From NCBI RefSeq assembly GCF_022700675.1, contig NZ_CP062182.1, positions 1,240,001 to 1,304,000 of the forward strand: a stretch of DNA of 64,000 nucleotides. Direction: 5' to 3'. This document shows positions 38,911-48,680 of the stretch, in pieces. The DNA is from Acinetobacter sp. ASP199 (GTDB taxonomy: Bacteria; Pseudomonadota; Gammaproteobacteria; Pseudomonadales; Moraxellaceae). The notes beneath the pieces were generated by a model. The model was not told the origin of the DNA, did no database searches, and worked only from the letters and a program-made list of their open reading frames with translations. How positions within the stretch are numbered: the first letter of the stretch is position 1; the number at the start of each line of letters is the position of its first letter. Made by a program: the position numbers and the translations under genes.

Positions 38911-39411
38911 ATGAAAAAAATCATGATGGTGGCGATGGGTATCGCTTTAGCAAGTGTTACATCAATGGTGCAAGCAGCCGGGGTTGGGGTCATTGATCTG
39001 GAACGTTTGGTGGAAAATAGTACCTATCTGAAACAGCAAAATACGTCATTCCAGCAGAATCTCAAACCACAAACAGCCAAAATTGAGCAGCTTAATAAAG
39101 AACTAGAAGCTATTCAGCAGCGTGCTCAGGCGAATCCTAAAATGAGCGCGGCAGATAAGAAAAAGCTAGAAGAGCAATATCAGGCAAAATTTAAAGAGTT
39201 AGGTCAATTACAGCAAGCTGCACAGGCTAGTGCGCAAAGCTCTATTCAGCAAATTCGTACTGTATTTGATGCGCGTGTGAAGCAAGTGGCTGAACAATTG
39301 CGCCAAGAAAACAAGCTTGATGTAGTTTTGAATAAAAATAGCGCGCTTGCCTATGACCCTAAGTATGATTTAACTGATAAAATGATTCAAAAGGTTAATG
39401 CAATTAAATAA
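38911..39411 (+). CDS. skp: Periplasmic chaperone Skp
   Basis: OmpH/Skp family chaperone that holds unfolded outer membrane proteins for BamA. 166 residues. Signal peptide ending VQA near residue 22, then the start of the small beta domain GVGVIDLERL, and long coiled-coil helices (40-125) rich in Q, K and E. The stop is four bases before the lpxD start. Confidence 0.94.
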   Translation: MKKIMMVAMGIALASVTSMVQAAGVGVIDLERLVENSTYLKQQNTSFQQNLKPQTAKIEQLNKELEAIQQRAQANPKMSAADKKKLEEQYQAKFKELGQLQQAAQASAQSSIQQIRTVFDARVKQVAEQLRQENKLDVVLNKNSALAYDPKYDLTDKMIQKVNAIK

Positions 39412-39414
39412 TCA

Positions 39415-40485
39415 ATGAATCATCAACAGCTTCCATTAGCTGACATCGCTCGTTTGGTACAAGGTGAGTGTGTAGGTCAGTCCAATTTGCAGTTAAGAGG
39501 CTTGGCGAGTCTTGAACATGCAACATCGCAGGATCTGGCATTTGTTACTGCTGACAAATATCTGGAACAGGCAGCTCAAAGTCAGGCGGGTGCGCTGATT
39601 GTGACTACCGAGCTTAAGGCACAGCTAAGTTCACATCAGAACTTTATTGTGGTGGCAAATCCTTATCTCGCTTTTGCAATGCTGACACATGTGTTTGAGA
39701 AAAAGCAGACCCAACGTGGTATAGAAAGTACTGCACAGATTCATCCTTCAGCTGTAATCGCAGATGATGCTTATATTGGTCACTATGTGGTGATCGGTGA
39801 AAACTGTGTAGTTGGGTCAAATACCATCATTCAGTCACATGTTCAAATTGATGACCATGTGGAAATTGGTAAAGACTGTTTTATTGATGCCCATGTAACC
39901 TTGACCGGTACTACAAAAATTGGTGACCGGGTGCGTATTCATGCCAACAGTGTCATTGGTAGTGAAGGTTTTGGCTTTGCGCCTTACCAGGGTAAATGGC
40001 ATCGTATTGCACAATTAGGTTCGGTACGCCTTGGTCATGATGTCCGTATTGGTTCTAATTGCAGTATTGATCGTGGTGCTCTGGATGATACTATTCTTGA
40101 AGATGGTGTCATTATTGATAATCTTGTGCAAGTCGCCCATAACGTTAAAATTGGTGCCAACACTGCCATTGCAGCGAAAACAGCAATTGCAGGTAGTACC
40201 AGTATTGGCAAAAACTGTATCATTGGTGGGGGTACAGCAATTTCAGGACACCTGAATATTGCTGATAATGTGACTTTGACTGGAATGTCAATGGTGACAA
40301 ATAATATTTCTGAAGCTGGAAAATATTCTTCCGGTATCGGGTTATTTGAAAATCAGAAGTGGAAGCGCACAGTGGTTCGCATCAGACAATTAGCAGATGT
40401 GCCATTGACCCAGGTGATAAAACGCCTTGATCATATGCAGTCTCAAATTGAGTCCATTGAATCAACATTTAAGTTGCGTAAATAA
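39415..40485 (+). CDS. lpxD: UDP-3-O-(3-hydroxyacyl)glucosamine N-acyltransferase
   Basis: Third enzyme of lipid A synthesis. 356 residues. An N-terminal uridine-binding domain (1-100), then the left-handed beta helix of hexapeptide repeats (about 105-310), with the catalytic-histidine segment [10 protein letters not shown], and a C-terminal helix. Followed by fabZ after two bases. Confidence 0.96.
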   Translation: MNHQQLPLADIARLVQGECVGQSNLQLRGLASLEHATSQDLAFVTADKYLEQAAQSQAGALIVTTELKAQLSSHQNFIVVANPYLAFAMLTHVFEKKQTQRGIESTAQIHPSAVIADDAYIGHYVVIGENCVVGSNTIIQSHVQIDDHVEIGKDCFIDAHVTLTGTTKIGDRVRIHANSVIGSEGFGFAPYQGKWHRIAQLGSVRLGHDVRIGSNCSIDRGALDDTILEDGVIIDNLVQVAHNVKIGANTAIAAKTAIAGSTSIGKNCIIGGGTAISGHLNIADNVTLTGMSMVTNNISEAGKYSSGIGLFENQKWKRTVVRIRQLADVPLTQVIKRLDHMQSQIESIESTFKLRK

Positions 40486-40487
40486 TT

Positions 40488-40976
40488 ATGATGACAGAAT
40501 CGAATTTGCCTACATTCACGAAGCCTGAATTGCCAATGACCATTCAAAAGATTCGTGAGTATTTGCCTCATCGCTATCCATTCTTGCTTGTGGATCGCGT
40601 GGTAGATATTACTGATAATGGCATCGTGGGTTATAAGAACGTTTCAATTAATGAAGAGTTTTTGCAGGGCCATTTTCCAAATTACCCAATCATGCCGGGT
40701 GTGTTAATTGTAGAAGCACTGGCACAGGTAGCAGGTATTCTTGGTTTCGTCATGAACAATGAGACTCCAACAGAGGGTTCTTTGTTCCTTTTTGCTGGCG
40801 CTGAGAAGGTTAGATTTAAAAAACAAGTGGTTGCAGGCGACCAATTGGTGTTAAAAGCTGAATTAGTGATGCAAAAGCGTGGCATTTACAAATATAATTG
40901 TATAGCCACAGTGGATGGCGTAGTCGCAACAACCGCGGAAATTATGGTTTCGCATCAGAAAGTCGAGCAGGCATGA
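40488..40976 (+). CDS. fabZ: 3-hydroxyacyl-ACP dehydratase FabZ
   Basis: Hot-dog fold dehydratase in fatty acid elongation. 162 residues; about ten more at the N-terminus than the common length. Catalytic His28 in HRYPFLLVDR and the conserved acidic helix segment in PIMPGVLIVEALAQ. Its stop overlaps the lpxA start by four bases (ATGA), so they are translationally coupled. Confidence 0.96.
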   Translation: MMTESNLPTFTKPELPMTIQKIREYLPHRYPFLLVDRVVDITDNGIVGYKNVSINEEFLQGHFPNYPIMPGVLIVEALAQVAGILGFVMNNETPTEGSLFLFAGAEKVRFKKQVVAGDQLVLKAELVMQKRGIYKYNCIATVDGVVATTAEIMVSHQKVEQA

Positions 40977-41761
40977 GCAATAACTCCCTTATTCATCCAA
41001 CTGCCATTATTGACTCATCTGCAGTAATTGCTTCAGATGTTCAAATTGGTCCTTATTGTATTATCGGACCAAATGTCACTATTGGTGCAGGTACTAAACT
41101 TCATTCACACGTTGTTGTGGGTGGATACACACGCATTGGCGAACACAATGAGATTTTCCAGTTTGCGAGTGTGGGAGAGGTTTGTCAGGATCTGAAATAT
41201 GCAGGTGAAGAAACCTGGCTTGAGATTGGTGATCATAACAAGATTCGTGAACATTGCAGTCTGCACCGTGGTACAGTTCAGGATAATAGTATTACCAAAA
41301 TCGGCAGTCACAACCTGCTGATGGTAAATACCCATATTGCACATGACTGTATGGTAGGTGATCACAACATTTTTGCCAATAACGTGGGTGTTGCTGGTCA
41401 CGTCCATGTAGGTGATTATGTGGTGATTGGCGGTAACTCGGGTATCCATCAGTTCTGTAAGATTGATTCTTATAGTATGATCGGTGGTGCATCACTTATT
41501 CTTAAAGATGTGCCTGCTTATGTCATGGTTTCGGGCAATCCTGCACATGCATTTGCGATGAATGTGGAAGGGATGCGTCGTAAAGGCTGGTCAAAAAATG
41601 TTATCAATGGTTTACGTGAGGCATTTAAACTGATCTATAAATCAGGTTTAACTACACAAGAAGCAATTGAAAAAATTCGTGCAGAGATTCTGCCAGAAGT
41701 GGCTGAAGCACAGCGCTTACTTGATTCTTTGGAGCAGTCTAAACGTGGTATTGTGCGTTAA
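40973..41761 (+). CDS. lpxA: UDP-N-acetylglucosamine acyltransferase
   Basis: First enzyme of lipid A synthesis. 262 residues from the ATG at 40973 that overlaps fabZ. Left-handed beta helix of hexapeptide repeats; catalytic histidine in NTHIAHDC (His124, matching His125 in E. coli), C-terminal helical domain. lpxB, which usually follows, is absent: the next feature is a terminator. The synthesis pathway step catalysed by LpxB must be coded elsewhere. Confidence 0.96.
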   Translation: MSNNSLIHPTAIIDSSAVIASDVQIGPYCIIGPNVTIGAGTKLHSHVVVGGYTRIGEHNEIFQFASVGEVCQDLKYAGEETWLEIGDHNKIREHCSLHRGTVQDNSITKIGSHNLLMVNTHIAHDCMVGDHNIFANNVGVAGHVHVGDYVVIGGNSGIHQFCKIDSYSMIGGASLILKDVPAYVMVSGNPAHAFAMNVEGMRRKGWSKNVINGLREAFKLIYKSGLTTQEAIEKIRAEILPEVAEAQRLLDSLEQSKRGIVR

Positions 41762-41772
41762 CAGGCTGTTCA

Positions 41773-41803
41773 TAAAAAAGACACCTCAATAGGTGTCTTT
41801 TTT
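41773..41803. terminator. Bidirectional terminator between lpxA and cpoB
   Basis: AAAAAAGACACCT-CAAT-AGGTGTCTTTTTT perfect hairpin (41774-41803), ending the long envelope operon and the convergent cpoB. Confidence 0.93.
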
Positions 41804-41817
41804 ATTTCTGAAAATTC

Positions 41818-42639
41818 TTATTTAAAGAATTTAGCCTCTTCAGACTGAGGATAGTTTTTCAATAAGCGAGATTTGTATTGTGCAGCTAGAGTCTTGTTTT
41901 TCTCTACTTCCTGACTGACATTATATAATTGATACAAAGCACGAGCAGCTTTTGCCGAGTTTGGATAACGATCTGCCACAATGGCATAATTTCGCTTCGC
42001 TTCAGTGAAATTCGGTGGATCAATCGACAGATTAAACTCTGCTAACCAGAAATAGGCATTGCTGATATACACACTGTTTGGATTGTTCTTGATGAAGTTC
42101 TGCATGGGTGCAATCGCTTTCGCTGCACCGCCATTCTTATAGGCATCCAGAGCGACCGTGTATGCAGCTTTTTCTGACTCAGAGGGCTGAACAGAAGAAC
42201 TTGAAACTGTTGATGTCTGAGCTTGGCTTAGCTTGCCGTTGCTTGACCCTGAACTGGGTGCAGTATCCTGTTGATTATCCTCCTCAGTGCCTTGTTCAGG
42301 ATCAATCTTTTGCTGTAACAACTCAAGACGTTGATCAAGATCAGCATAGCGGTTAACAAGTTCACTTTTTAGTGACTGAATTTCATTGTCCTGCTCTTCA
42401 ATCTTGCCGCGTAAGCCACGGATATCATTTTCCAGTTGCTGGTTTTTTTGCAGCAATTGCCAGCTCATATTGGTTTGTACTGGTGTCGCTACCCCTGATG
42501 AAATCGCAGGCATGGTACTGGTAGGTGCGGTACTGTTGCTACCCTGGCTTAAGCCTCGTGATTCAATTGGAACTGCAGCAAAGAGTGAAGTGGTACAGAG
42601 CATGCTGAGTGTGCATAAGACATGTTTTTTAAACATCAT
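41818..42639 (-). CDS. cpoB: CpoB/YbgF-type Tol-Pal associated protein
   Basis: 273 residues. Signal peptide ending LFA|AVP near residue 21, a coiled coil (about 60-110: QLENDIRGLRGKIEEQDNEI) that trimerises in the family, a Ser/Gln-rich linker (115-150), and three TPR repeats at the end (YTVALDAYKNGGAAKAIAPM, AYFWLAEFNLSIDPPNFTEA). In E. coli it coordinates PBP1B activity with the Tol system. The tol-pal genes are not nearby, so the role is inferred from architecture. Confidence 0.85.
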   Translation of the reverse strand: MMFKKHVLCTLSMLCTTSLFAAVPIESRGLSQGSNSTAPTSTMPAISSGVATPVQTNMSWQLLQKNQQLENDIRGLRGKIEEQDNEIQSLKSELVNRYADLDQRLELLQQKIDPEQGTEEDNQQDTAPSSGSSNGKLSQAQTSTVSSSSVQPSESEKAAYTVALDAYKNGGAAKAIAPMQNFIKNNPNSVYISNAYFWLAEFNLSIDPPNFTEAKRNYAIVADRYPNSAKAARALYQLYNVSQEVEKNKTLAAQYKSRLLKNYPQSEEAKFFK

Positions 42640-42883
42640 CTATTTTATCCATATTGTTTTGAATGGACCAACGTTCAAGGCGGTCAATCAAATAAATTAT
42701 TCAATGTATATGCCACACATTTAAAACGGCATTGCCGGAAATTGCAACATGCTTTTACAAAGTTGAAGGGGTTTTACGAGCAGGAATTTGTATCTCAGAT
42801 TTACAGAAAATCCTGAATTAATCCTACATTGTTTTTAAAATAATCAAACGGATAGCTTGTGCCAGATTTTTTGGTATTGTCAC

Positions 42884-42911
42884 TTGCAAGTTCATTAAAA
42901 ATCTCTATACT
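42884..42911 (+). promoter_or_regulatory. Promoter of ffs
   Basis: TTGCAA (42884-42889) and TATACT (42906-42911) with a 16-base spacer, placing the RNA start at about 42918-42924, at the left end of the SRP RNA. Confidence 0.7.
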
Positions 42912-42923
42912 CTGTTCTTGCAA

Positions 42924-43037
<114 letters not shown>

Positions 43038-43056
43038 ATTTTATAATAAAAAAACT

Positions 43057-43630
43057 ATGCAACCTTCTTTTGTTAGTTCTATCACTCTATATTTTAAAAT
43101 CACACGTAGTATTTTCTATGTGGTGATTATATTTCTGTCTATTTTAACTACCTTATTACTCATTCAATTTGCATCACTCAATATTCAAATTTTTATTGTT
43201 GTATTAGGGTTCTTTCATGAATCATTTTTGAATCACTGGAAAGGAAATCCCCTCATCCTAACCTTCTCCCAGAGGGAGAAGGAACTTTCAATATCCATTT
43301 AAATATGAATATAACGATCATTTTTTGATTTATGAAAGAGATCTATTGTGCGCTGTGATTTGCTGTTCATCTTTTTTGTATGTGATTCGATTATGGCATT
43401 ATCGAATAGAGTTGAATGCAAATAGTTTAACCATACATGGCGTTAAAACTACGATCATAGCACTAGCACAAATTGAAAAAATTAATGAGCGTACTGTGAA
43501 TGGTTTTATGCATATTAACCTTTATCTAAAAGGGCAGCATGGACCTCAATATAAGCTGTATGAGTATTTAGATCATTACGATGAACTTCGTGCCTTTCTG
43601 TTTGAACACTATCCTTATTCTCCGCATTAA
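43057..43630 (+). pseudogene. Membrane protein gene split by a REP-like insertion
   Basis: The first part, from the ATG at 43057, has two helices (YFKITRSIFYVVIIFLSILT and about 40-52) and then runs into the REP element, stopping at 43302. The second half (43304-43630) is open in another frame (+1) and carries a helix and a soluble end, beginning YEYNDHFLIYERDLLCAV; its only nearby start is a weak TTG at 43325. The two parts look like one protein of about 170 residues with two or three transmembrane helices and a short beta-rich C-terminus, now broken. Function unknown. It follows ffs directly. Confidence 0.6.
43246..43285 (+). repeat. REP-like palindromic repeat inside the broken gene
   Basis: AAATCCCC and CTTCTCCC-AGAG-GGAGAAG (palindrome 43262-43282) form a typical REP block with the same opening as the one at 15604. 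It lies at the junction of the two frames of the split gene. Confidence 0.6.
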
Positions 43631-43685
43631 TTAGGCTGAGTTGAAAAGCTTACATAATTTATTTTAAAGCAAATTAGAAAAGCAA

Positions 43686-44570
43686 TAGACCTCTTGCGAA
43701 AGTCGTTATTGCAAGTTAATTCGGTTTATCAGTGCAGCGATTAAGTTAATGCGTAAACCGAATCTTTTCCGTCTATTTCGATAGCGTTCACTTAATATTC
43801 TAAATGTTTTCAATTGACTATTGATGTGTTCGATCACAACTCGTATTTTTCCAAGCATTTTATTGTACTTTTTCTCAGCATCAAATAAAGGTAAATTCTT
43901 CTTTTTTTTGATTGGCATCAATAACTTAAATCCCTCTTGTTCTAATCCATAGTACCCTAAATCTGTCAGAACATATTCACAATGTTTAAACTTCTTAACC
44001 GTTTTTCTTGCCAGTTTAATATCATGCTGACTGCCATTTGATACATCGATCCCTATGATTTGTTTGCTCTGCGGATGATAGATCACTTGGGTTTTTAGTG
44101 TATGTTTCTTCTTTTTACCACTGTAGAACTTACTCTGATTTTTTTTTCGGGCGTTCTATTGAACATTCTGTCGCATCAATAATGACCCAGTTAAAGTGTT
44201 CGTCTGCTGTGGTAATACTTCGTTTTGGCAGAGTAAAACATCTCGATTTCATCAAAGCATCTTCAACCTTTTTAATGGTTCGATTCACATTACTTTCAGC
44301 GATATGGTAGTATGCCGCCAATTCTAGTTGAGTGTTGTAGTTGCGTAAGTAATTGAGCGTTAATAACAATTGATCCTCTATAGCTAAAGTATGAGGACGA
44401 CCTGATTTCTTTTTAAGAGATTCTGCTTTTTTTAAAACATCGACCATTTCAGTAAAAACTGGTCGAGGTACACCAACCAAGCGCTTAAATTCAGAATCTG
44501 AAAAACGGTTTAATTTCTCATATCTCATGAAATCTATATTGAGGCATTTTTTACTTTCGCAAGAGGTCTA
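43686..44570. mobile_element. IS5-family insertion sequence (IS427-like), 881 bp, with TA target duplication
   Basis: Terminal inverted repeats GACCTCTTGCGAAAG (43688-43702) and CTTTCGCAAGAGGTC (44554-44568) are identical over 15 bases, and the flanking TA (43686-43687, 44569-44570) is duplicated. Two transposase frames on the minus strand cover the interior. The transposase has the IS5-type N-terminal DDE_4-like domain in the first frame and the DDE core in the second. Confidence 0.9.
43706..44528 (-). pseudogene. IS5-family transposase, split into two frames at an A9 run
   Basis: The first part (44528-44130, 132 residues) is a helix-turn-helix region with the start of the DDE domain (WVIIDATECSIERPKK). 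At 44130-44145 the minus strand reads CCG-A9-TCAG: with nine A it meets a stop, whereas eight A would continue as KKNQSKFYSGKKKKHTLKTQ into the second part (44086-43706), which holds GIDVSNGSQHDIKLA and the DDE glutamate region VVIEHINSQLK. Either a one-base expansion has broken it, or a +1 shift or transcriptional slippage joins the parts. Confidence 0.8.
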
Positions 44571-44756
44571 TTATTTTTTTGGTATGGGTAGAAGCTTATT
44601 CAAATATGATTTTGATCTGTAAACATCCACACAAAATGCCTTAGAAAATATTGCCGTGCTTTTTTGCATGATCAAGCGAAACAGATAAGTGATAAGTGCA
44701 GAATTAATATTGGCAAGGGACATATAGAGATTGCTTATTCAAATACTGAAAAGCAA

Positions 44757-45374
44757 TTAATCCTCAATTTTTCGGTTAATGGCTTTCATAATCGCATCCA
44801 TTTCAAAACCGCGATACATAAGAAAACGAATCTGCTTGGCTTTGATTTTGGGATCTTTTGTGACTTCAGTACCGTATTTCTTGACCTTCAGTTCATACGC
44901 TTGTTGAACCCAGTCAGTTTCTTTCAGTTCATCTATAATTAAAGCTGTATCAATCTTTTTACTTTTAAGCTTCATTTTAATTTGATTGGGACCTTTGCCT
45001 TTGCGCTTTTGGCTGGAAAGCAAAGTTTCTGCAACACGCTGGTCACTTTGGTAATTCTCACGTGAAAGCTCATCAACAAGTTCTAGTACTTCATCACGAT
45101 TTTCTGCATATAAACACAGTTTTTCGATCAGTTCTGCTTTTGCATATTCTTTACGGGTCAGTACTGCAAAGGCATAAGAGCGCAAACGAGAGCCAGTTAA
45201 GCCCGGTTTATTTTTATCTTCCTGCTTGTTATCAAATAAGCTTTCTTCAGGATCAAACTCAGGCAGGGCATCAGCGTGGGTAGAAGCTGCTGGCTGTGAC
45301 ACATCATTAGCATCGCCAAACTGCTGCTTGATGGTTTCATAATCCAGGAGCTTAGTGAACTTTGCATCAGACAT
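44757..45374 (-). CDS. recX: Regulatory protein RecX
   Basis: Modulates RecA filament formation. 205 residues, longer than the usual 150-170 because of an extra acidic N-terminus of about 60 residues (DPEESLFDNKQEDKNKPG). The helical RecX repeats follow: LRSYAFAVLTRKEYAKAELIEKL and DQRVAETLLSSQKRKGKGPNQIK. It lies directly after recA with a terminator between. Confidence 0.9.
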   Translation of the reverse strand: MSDAKFTKLLDYETIKQQFGDANDVSQPAASTHADALPEFDPEESLFDNKQEDKNKPGLTGSRLRSYAFAVLTRKEYAKAELIEKLCLYAENRDEVLELVDELSRENYQSDQRVAETLLSSQKRKGKGPNQIKMKLKSKKIDTALIIDELKETDWVQQAYELKVKKYGTEVTKDPKIKAKQIRFLMYRGFEMDAIMKAINRKIED

Positions 45375-45413
45375 AGTGAACCCAATTCATTATATTACCT
45401 GTCCATAATAACA

Positions 45414-45435
45414 AAACGCCCCGTAGGGCGCTCTG
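45414..45435 (-). terminator. Terminator after recA
   Basis: GCGCCC-TACG-GGGCG hairpin on the minus strand (45418-45432) with a T-rich tail TTTTG, 16 bases after the recA stop. It would limit recX expression. Confidence 0.75.
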
Positions 45436-45450
45436 TAAGACGTTTAAGGA

Positions 45451-46491
45451 TTATGCATCCAGAAAGTCTGGTTCTTCTTCGTCTTTATCTTCAACCACAT
45501 TGCCTGTCGTTAAAAGCTGTTCACGAATCAGTTTCTCAATGGTATCCGCCAACTCTTTGTGTTCTTCCAGATAACGGATGGTATTGTTCTTGCCTTGGCC
45601 AATCTTGTCGCCTTGATAAGAGTACCAAGCACCGGCTTTCTGTACGATTTCCTGCTGTACTGCAAGGTCAATCAGTTCGCCCAGATGGTTTACACCTTTA
45701 CCGTAAAGAATCTGGAATAGTGCTTCCTTGAATGGAGGCGCCATTTTGTTCTTCACCACTTTAACTTTGGTTTCAGAACCAACAATCTCGTCACCTTCTT
45801 TTACCTGACCAATACGACGGATATCCAGACGTACAGAGGCATAGAATTTCAGTGCATTACCACCAGTTGTAGTTTCCGGGCTACCGAACATTACACCAAT
45901 CTTCATACGGATCTGGTTAATGAAGATCACCATACAGTTTGAGCGCTTGGCATTACCGGTAATTTTACGCAGTGCCTGGCTCATCAAACGTGCTTGCAGA
46001 CCCATGTGAGAATCACCCATTTCGCCTTCAATCTCGGCACGAGGGGTCAAAGCTGCTACGGAGTCGACAACGATCAGGTCAATTGCGCCTGAACGTACCA
46101 GCATGTCGGCAATTTCAAGTGCCTGCTCACCGTGGTCTGGTTGAGATACCAGCAGGTTGTCGATATCTACACCGAGTTTACGTGCATATTGAGGGTCAAG
46201 TGCGTGTTCTGCATCGATGAATGCACAAGTACCACCAGCTTTTTGACATTCAGCAATTGCTTGTAATGTCATTGTGGTTTTACCTGAAGATTCAGGACCA
46301 TAAATTTCGATAATACGGCCTTTAGGTAAACCGCCAATACCGAGCGCGATGTCTAGCGTTAAAGAACCTGTGGATACAGCCTCAACTGCCTGCACGGTAT
46401 TGTCACCAAGACGCATTACTGTATTTTTACCAAACTGTTTTTCAATCTGGCTTAAGGCAGCATTCAGCGCCTTGCTTTTATTCTCATCCAT
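45451..46491 (-). CDS. recA: Recombinase RecA
   Basis: Strand-exchange ATPase for recombination and DNA damage response. 346 residues. Walker [10 protein letters not shown] (65-73), L1/L2 DNA-binding regions, acidic C-terminal tail [10 protein letters not shown]. The 120 bases upstream show no CTGT-N8-ACAG LexA box, in line with the absence of LexA in Acinetobacter, where RecA instead works with UmuDAb/DdrR on the damage response. Confidence 0.98.
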   Translation of the reverse strand: MDENKSKALNAALSQIEKQFGKNTVMRLGDNTVQAVEAVSTGSLTLDIALGIGGLPKGRIIEIYGPESSGKTTMTLQAIAECQKAGGTCAFIDAEHALDPQYARKLGVDIDNLLVSQPDHGEQALEIADMLVRSGAIDLIVVDSVAALTPRAEIEGEMGDSHMGLQARLMSQALRKITGNAKRSNCMVIFINQIRMKIGVMFGSPETTTGGNALKFYASVRLDIRRIGQVKEGDEIVGSETKVKVVKNKMAPPFKEALFQILYGKGVNHLGELIDLAVQQEIVQKAGAWYSYQGDKIGQGKNNTIRYLEEHKELADTIEKLIREQLLTTGNVVEDKDEEEPDFLDA

Positions 46492-46636
46492 CTTACAACC
46501 TCAATACGATGTCACAAACTTAGTACTCAAGTGGATGTCTTAAATTAGATCTCTTTCCACAGGACTAATAGTGACAGAATTTTCCCTGATATTCTATAAA
46601 AGTCAGTGCATGAACGACATACGCTGACGTTTGAAT

Positions 46637-47077
46637 TTAATCATCATTATATGACCAATGCTGGTCAAATAGCTGACTATTTTCGTCTCTAAATCTACTA
46701 ATGTCACGGCGATCTTTTTTACTTGGTCGGTGATCCGGACGAGCAAGATTATGCAACTTTCTTTGTGATGCAATCAATTCCCGTCGGGCAATACTGACTT
46801 CAGTTTCTTCATAAAGTCTTTGTGCTACTGGAGCAGGACCACGTACATCGGATAGTTCTTTGACCACAACAGTTTTCTTGTCGATGCCTTGTTGAACTGT
46901 GATTTCCATGCCGATACGGACTTCGCGAGAGACTTTGACACGTTCGCCACCAATATGCACCTTACCGCCTTCAATGGCATTCTTGGCAATGGAGCGGGTT
47001 TTGAAAAAACGTGCCGCCCACAGCCATTTGTCTATACGCATGCCTACCGCATCTTCGGGTAAAGACGATTTACGCAT
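46637..47077 (-). CDS. hslR: Heat-shock protein 15 (S4 RNA-binding domain)
   Basis: Binds stalled 50S subunits carrying a free tRNA in E. coli and helps recycling. 146 residues. S4 domain starting MRIDKWLWAARFFKTRSIAK (residues 13-32) and a basic C-terminal tail (SQRKLHNLARPDHRPSKKDR). Its start overlaps the yrfG stop by eight bases. Confidence 0.93.
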   Translation of the reverse strand: MRKSSLPEDAVGMRIDKWLWAARFFKTRSIAKNAIEGGKVHIGGERVKVSREVRIGMEITVQQGIDKKTVVVKELSDVRGPAPVAQRLYEETEVSIARRELIASQRKLHNLARPDHRPSKKDRRDISRFRDENSQLFDQHWSYNDD

Positions 47078-47756
47078 ATTGCTTATTAACCTCAGCCTGA
47101 TTTAAATATGTGATTAAATCTGTTAATTGGTGCAGCATCGGGTAATTGCAAGTCTTGCGTGCAACTTTGCTGGAAGAGGGTTGCTGGATGCAAAACAGGT
47201 TCTGAATCCCATAAGCTTTGGCAGCATTCAGGACTTTTTCCGTGTCATCAATAAAATAGACCTGCTCAGGATCAAAAGGATGTAGAGCGTTTAAACCTTG
47301 CCAGAACTCAACAAATTCCTTGGCGTGACCAATGCTTTCCGAGCTAACAATCACATCAAAATAATCCTTGAATTGCATATGTTCCAATTTGAAACTGAGA
47401 CCAGCACAGTCAGCATTGGTGGCCAGCCAGATCGGGTAGCCATTTGCCTTTAGATAATCCAGTAACTCCAATGCCTGTGGTCTGAGAGCAACTTTAGATT
47501 TATGCTCGATTTGCATCGCTAAAACATCAACTTCGACTTTAGATGTCCAGAAGCGCGATGAGTACCAGTTTAAGGTATGATTATGTTCTTGATAGAATGC
47601 ATAAAGTATTGTTCGGCTTTGCTCCAGGCTGCAGCCATGCATTTCAGCATAACGGACAGGAAGCAGATCATTCCAGATGAAATCGTCATAAGCAAGATCA
47701 AGTAAGGTGCCATCCATATCAAAGATAATGGGCGGTTTTTCTGAGCAATTCGGCAT
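47070..47756 (-). CDS. yrfG: HAD-family nucleotidase, YrfG type
   Basis: YrfG in E. coli dephosphorylates GMP and IMP. 228 residues from the ATG at 47756; upstream codons back to 47867 are not family sequence and lie in the divergent cysQ. HAD motifs: FDMDGTLLD (12-20, with nucleophile Asp13 and Asp15), ATNADCAG, and IDDTEKVL for the C-terminal acidic loop. Operon with hslR. Confidence 0.88.
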   Translation of the reverse strand: MPNCSEKPPIIFDMDGTLLDLAYDDFIWNDLLPVRYAEMHGCSLEQSRTILYAFYQEHNHTLNWYSSRFWTSKVEVDVLAMQIEHKSKVALRPQALELLDYLKANGYPIWLATNADCAGLSFKLEHMQFKDYFDVIVSSESIGHAKEFVEFWQGLNALHPFDPEQVYFIDDTEKVLNAAKAYGIQNLFCIQQPSSSKVARKTCNYPMLHQLTDLITYLNQAEVNKQYA

Positions 47757-47768
47757 ATAAGGTTTTCT

Positions 47769-48620
47769 ATGTTTAAAGCAACTACAGCACCACAAGATCC
47801 GATGATTTTGCAGTTCGTGCCCATTTTGACACAGGCTTGCGAAATTTTGCGAGAAGAATATCAGCAATATTGTTCTGGTGCTGCTTTTGACATTGAAAGG
47901 AAAAAAGATGATTCACCGGTGACCCAGGCCGATTATCGGGTTAATACTTTTCTAAGCCAGGCACTCGCTGAAATTTCTGATTTACCTTTACTTTCTGAAG
48001 AAGGTAAGCAGGATGGTCGTCAGGCATGGTCAGCATTCTGGCTACTCGATCCTCTTGATGGCACCAAAGAATTTCTACATCAGCGTCCGGAGTTCACCAT
48101 TAATCTGAGTCTGGTTAAAGACAATCTGACCACTTTTGCCATTCTTGCTATTCCTGCGCAGCAACTGGTGTATTTCTGTCCAGAACAGGGCATGCCATTG
48201 AAATATGACATTCAGCAAGATCGCTGGCATGAATATTTTCCAGCACCTCAAACAGACACTGTGCATATTGGCTTAAGTCAAAGTAGTCAGAAAAAACCCA
48301 AGTACGCGGCCTATCTGGAAAGCTTGGCTAAGTTCACTGACTTTGATGAGTTTAAGGCGGGCAGTGCTTATAAATTTTGTATGATTCTGGAAGATCGGGT
48401 CGACATTTACCCACGTTTCCATCCGACCTGTGAATGGGATACCAGTGCCGGGCAATGTCTGCTGGAACGTATTGGTGGCGGCTTAGTAGATTTTAAAGGT
48501 CGACCATTTAGCTATAATCAGCGCGAAACCTTATTAAATGGCGGTTTTATTGCCTATAAGACCAAAGAGATGAAGATATTGGCATTCAATGCACTTGCTG
48601 ACATGCAAGACGGTGATTGA
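47769..48620 (+). CDS. cysQ: 3'(2'),5'-bisphosphate nucleotidase
   Basis: Hydrolyses PAP and PAPS intermediates of sulfate assimilation. 283 residues; an ATG at 47802 would remove 11 residues and fits E. coli CysQ better. The inositol-monophosphatase-like motifs are DSPVTQAD, LLSEEG, LLDPLDGTKEF and WDTSAGQCLLE, which hold the three metal sites. Divergent from yrfG with only 12 bases between, so their promoters overlap their neighbours' 5' ends. Confidence 0.93.
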   Translation: MFKATTAPQDPMILQFVPILTQACEILREEYQQYCSGAAFDIERKKDDSPVTQADYRVNTFLSQALAEISDLPLLSEEGKQDGRQAWSAFWLLDPLDGTKEFLHQRPEFTINLSLVKDNLTTFAILAIPAQQLVYFCPEQGMPLKYDIQQDRWHEYFPAPQTDTVHIGLSQSSQKKPKYAAYLESLAKFTDFDEFKAGSAYKFCMILEDRVDIYPRFHPTCEWDTSAGQCLLERIGGGLVDFKGRPFSYNQRETLLNGGFIAYKTKEMKILAFNALADMQDGD

Positions 48621-48680
48621 GCTGCATATTGTTCATGTTATAGTGAAGGTGATTCCGTTGATAGATCAGTTGGCAAGATT

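Noticed and set aside
41762..41817. lpxB or rnhB fragment after lpxA
   Set aside because: Only a terminator fits in the space; no lpxB-like sequence was found on either strand.
46492..46620. LexA-type operator of recA
   Set aside because: No CTGT-N8-ACAG is found and the CTGT that is present lacks its partner half.
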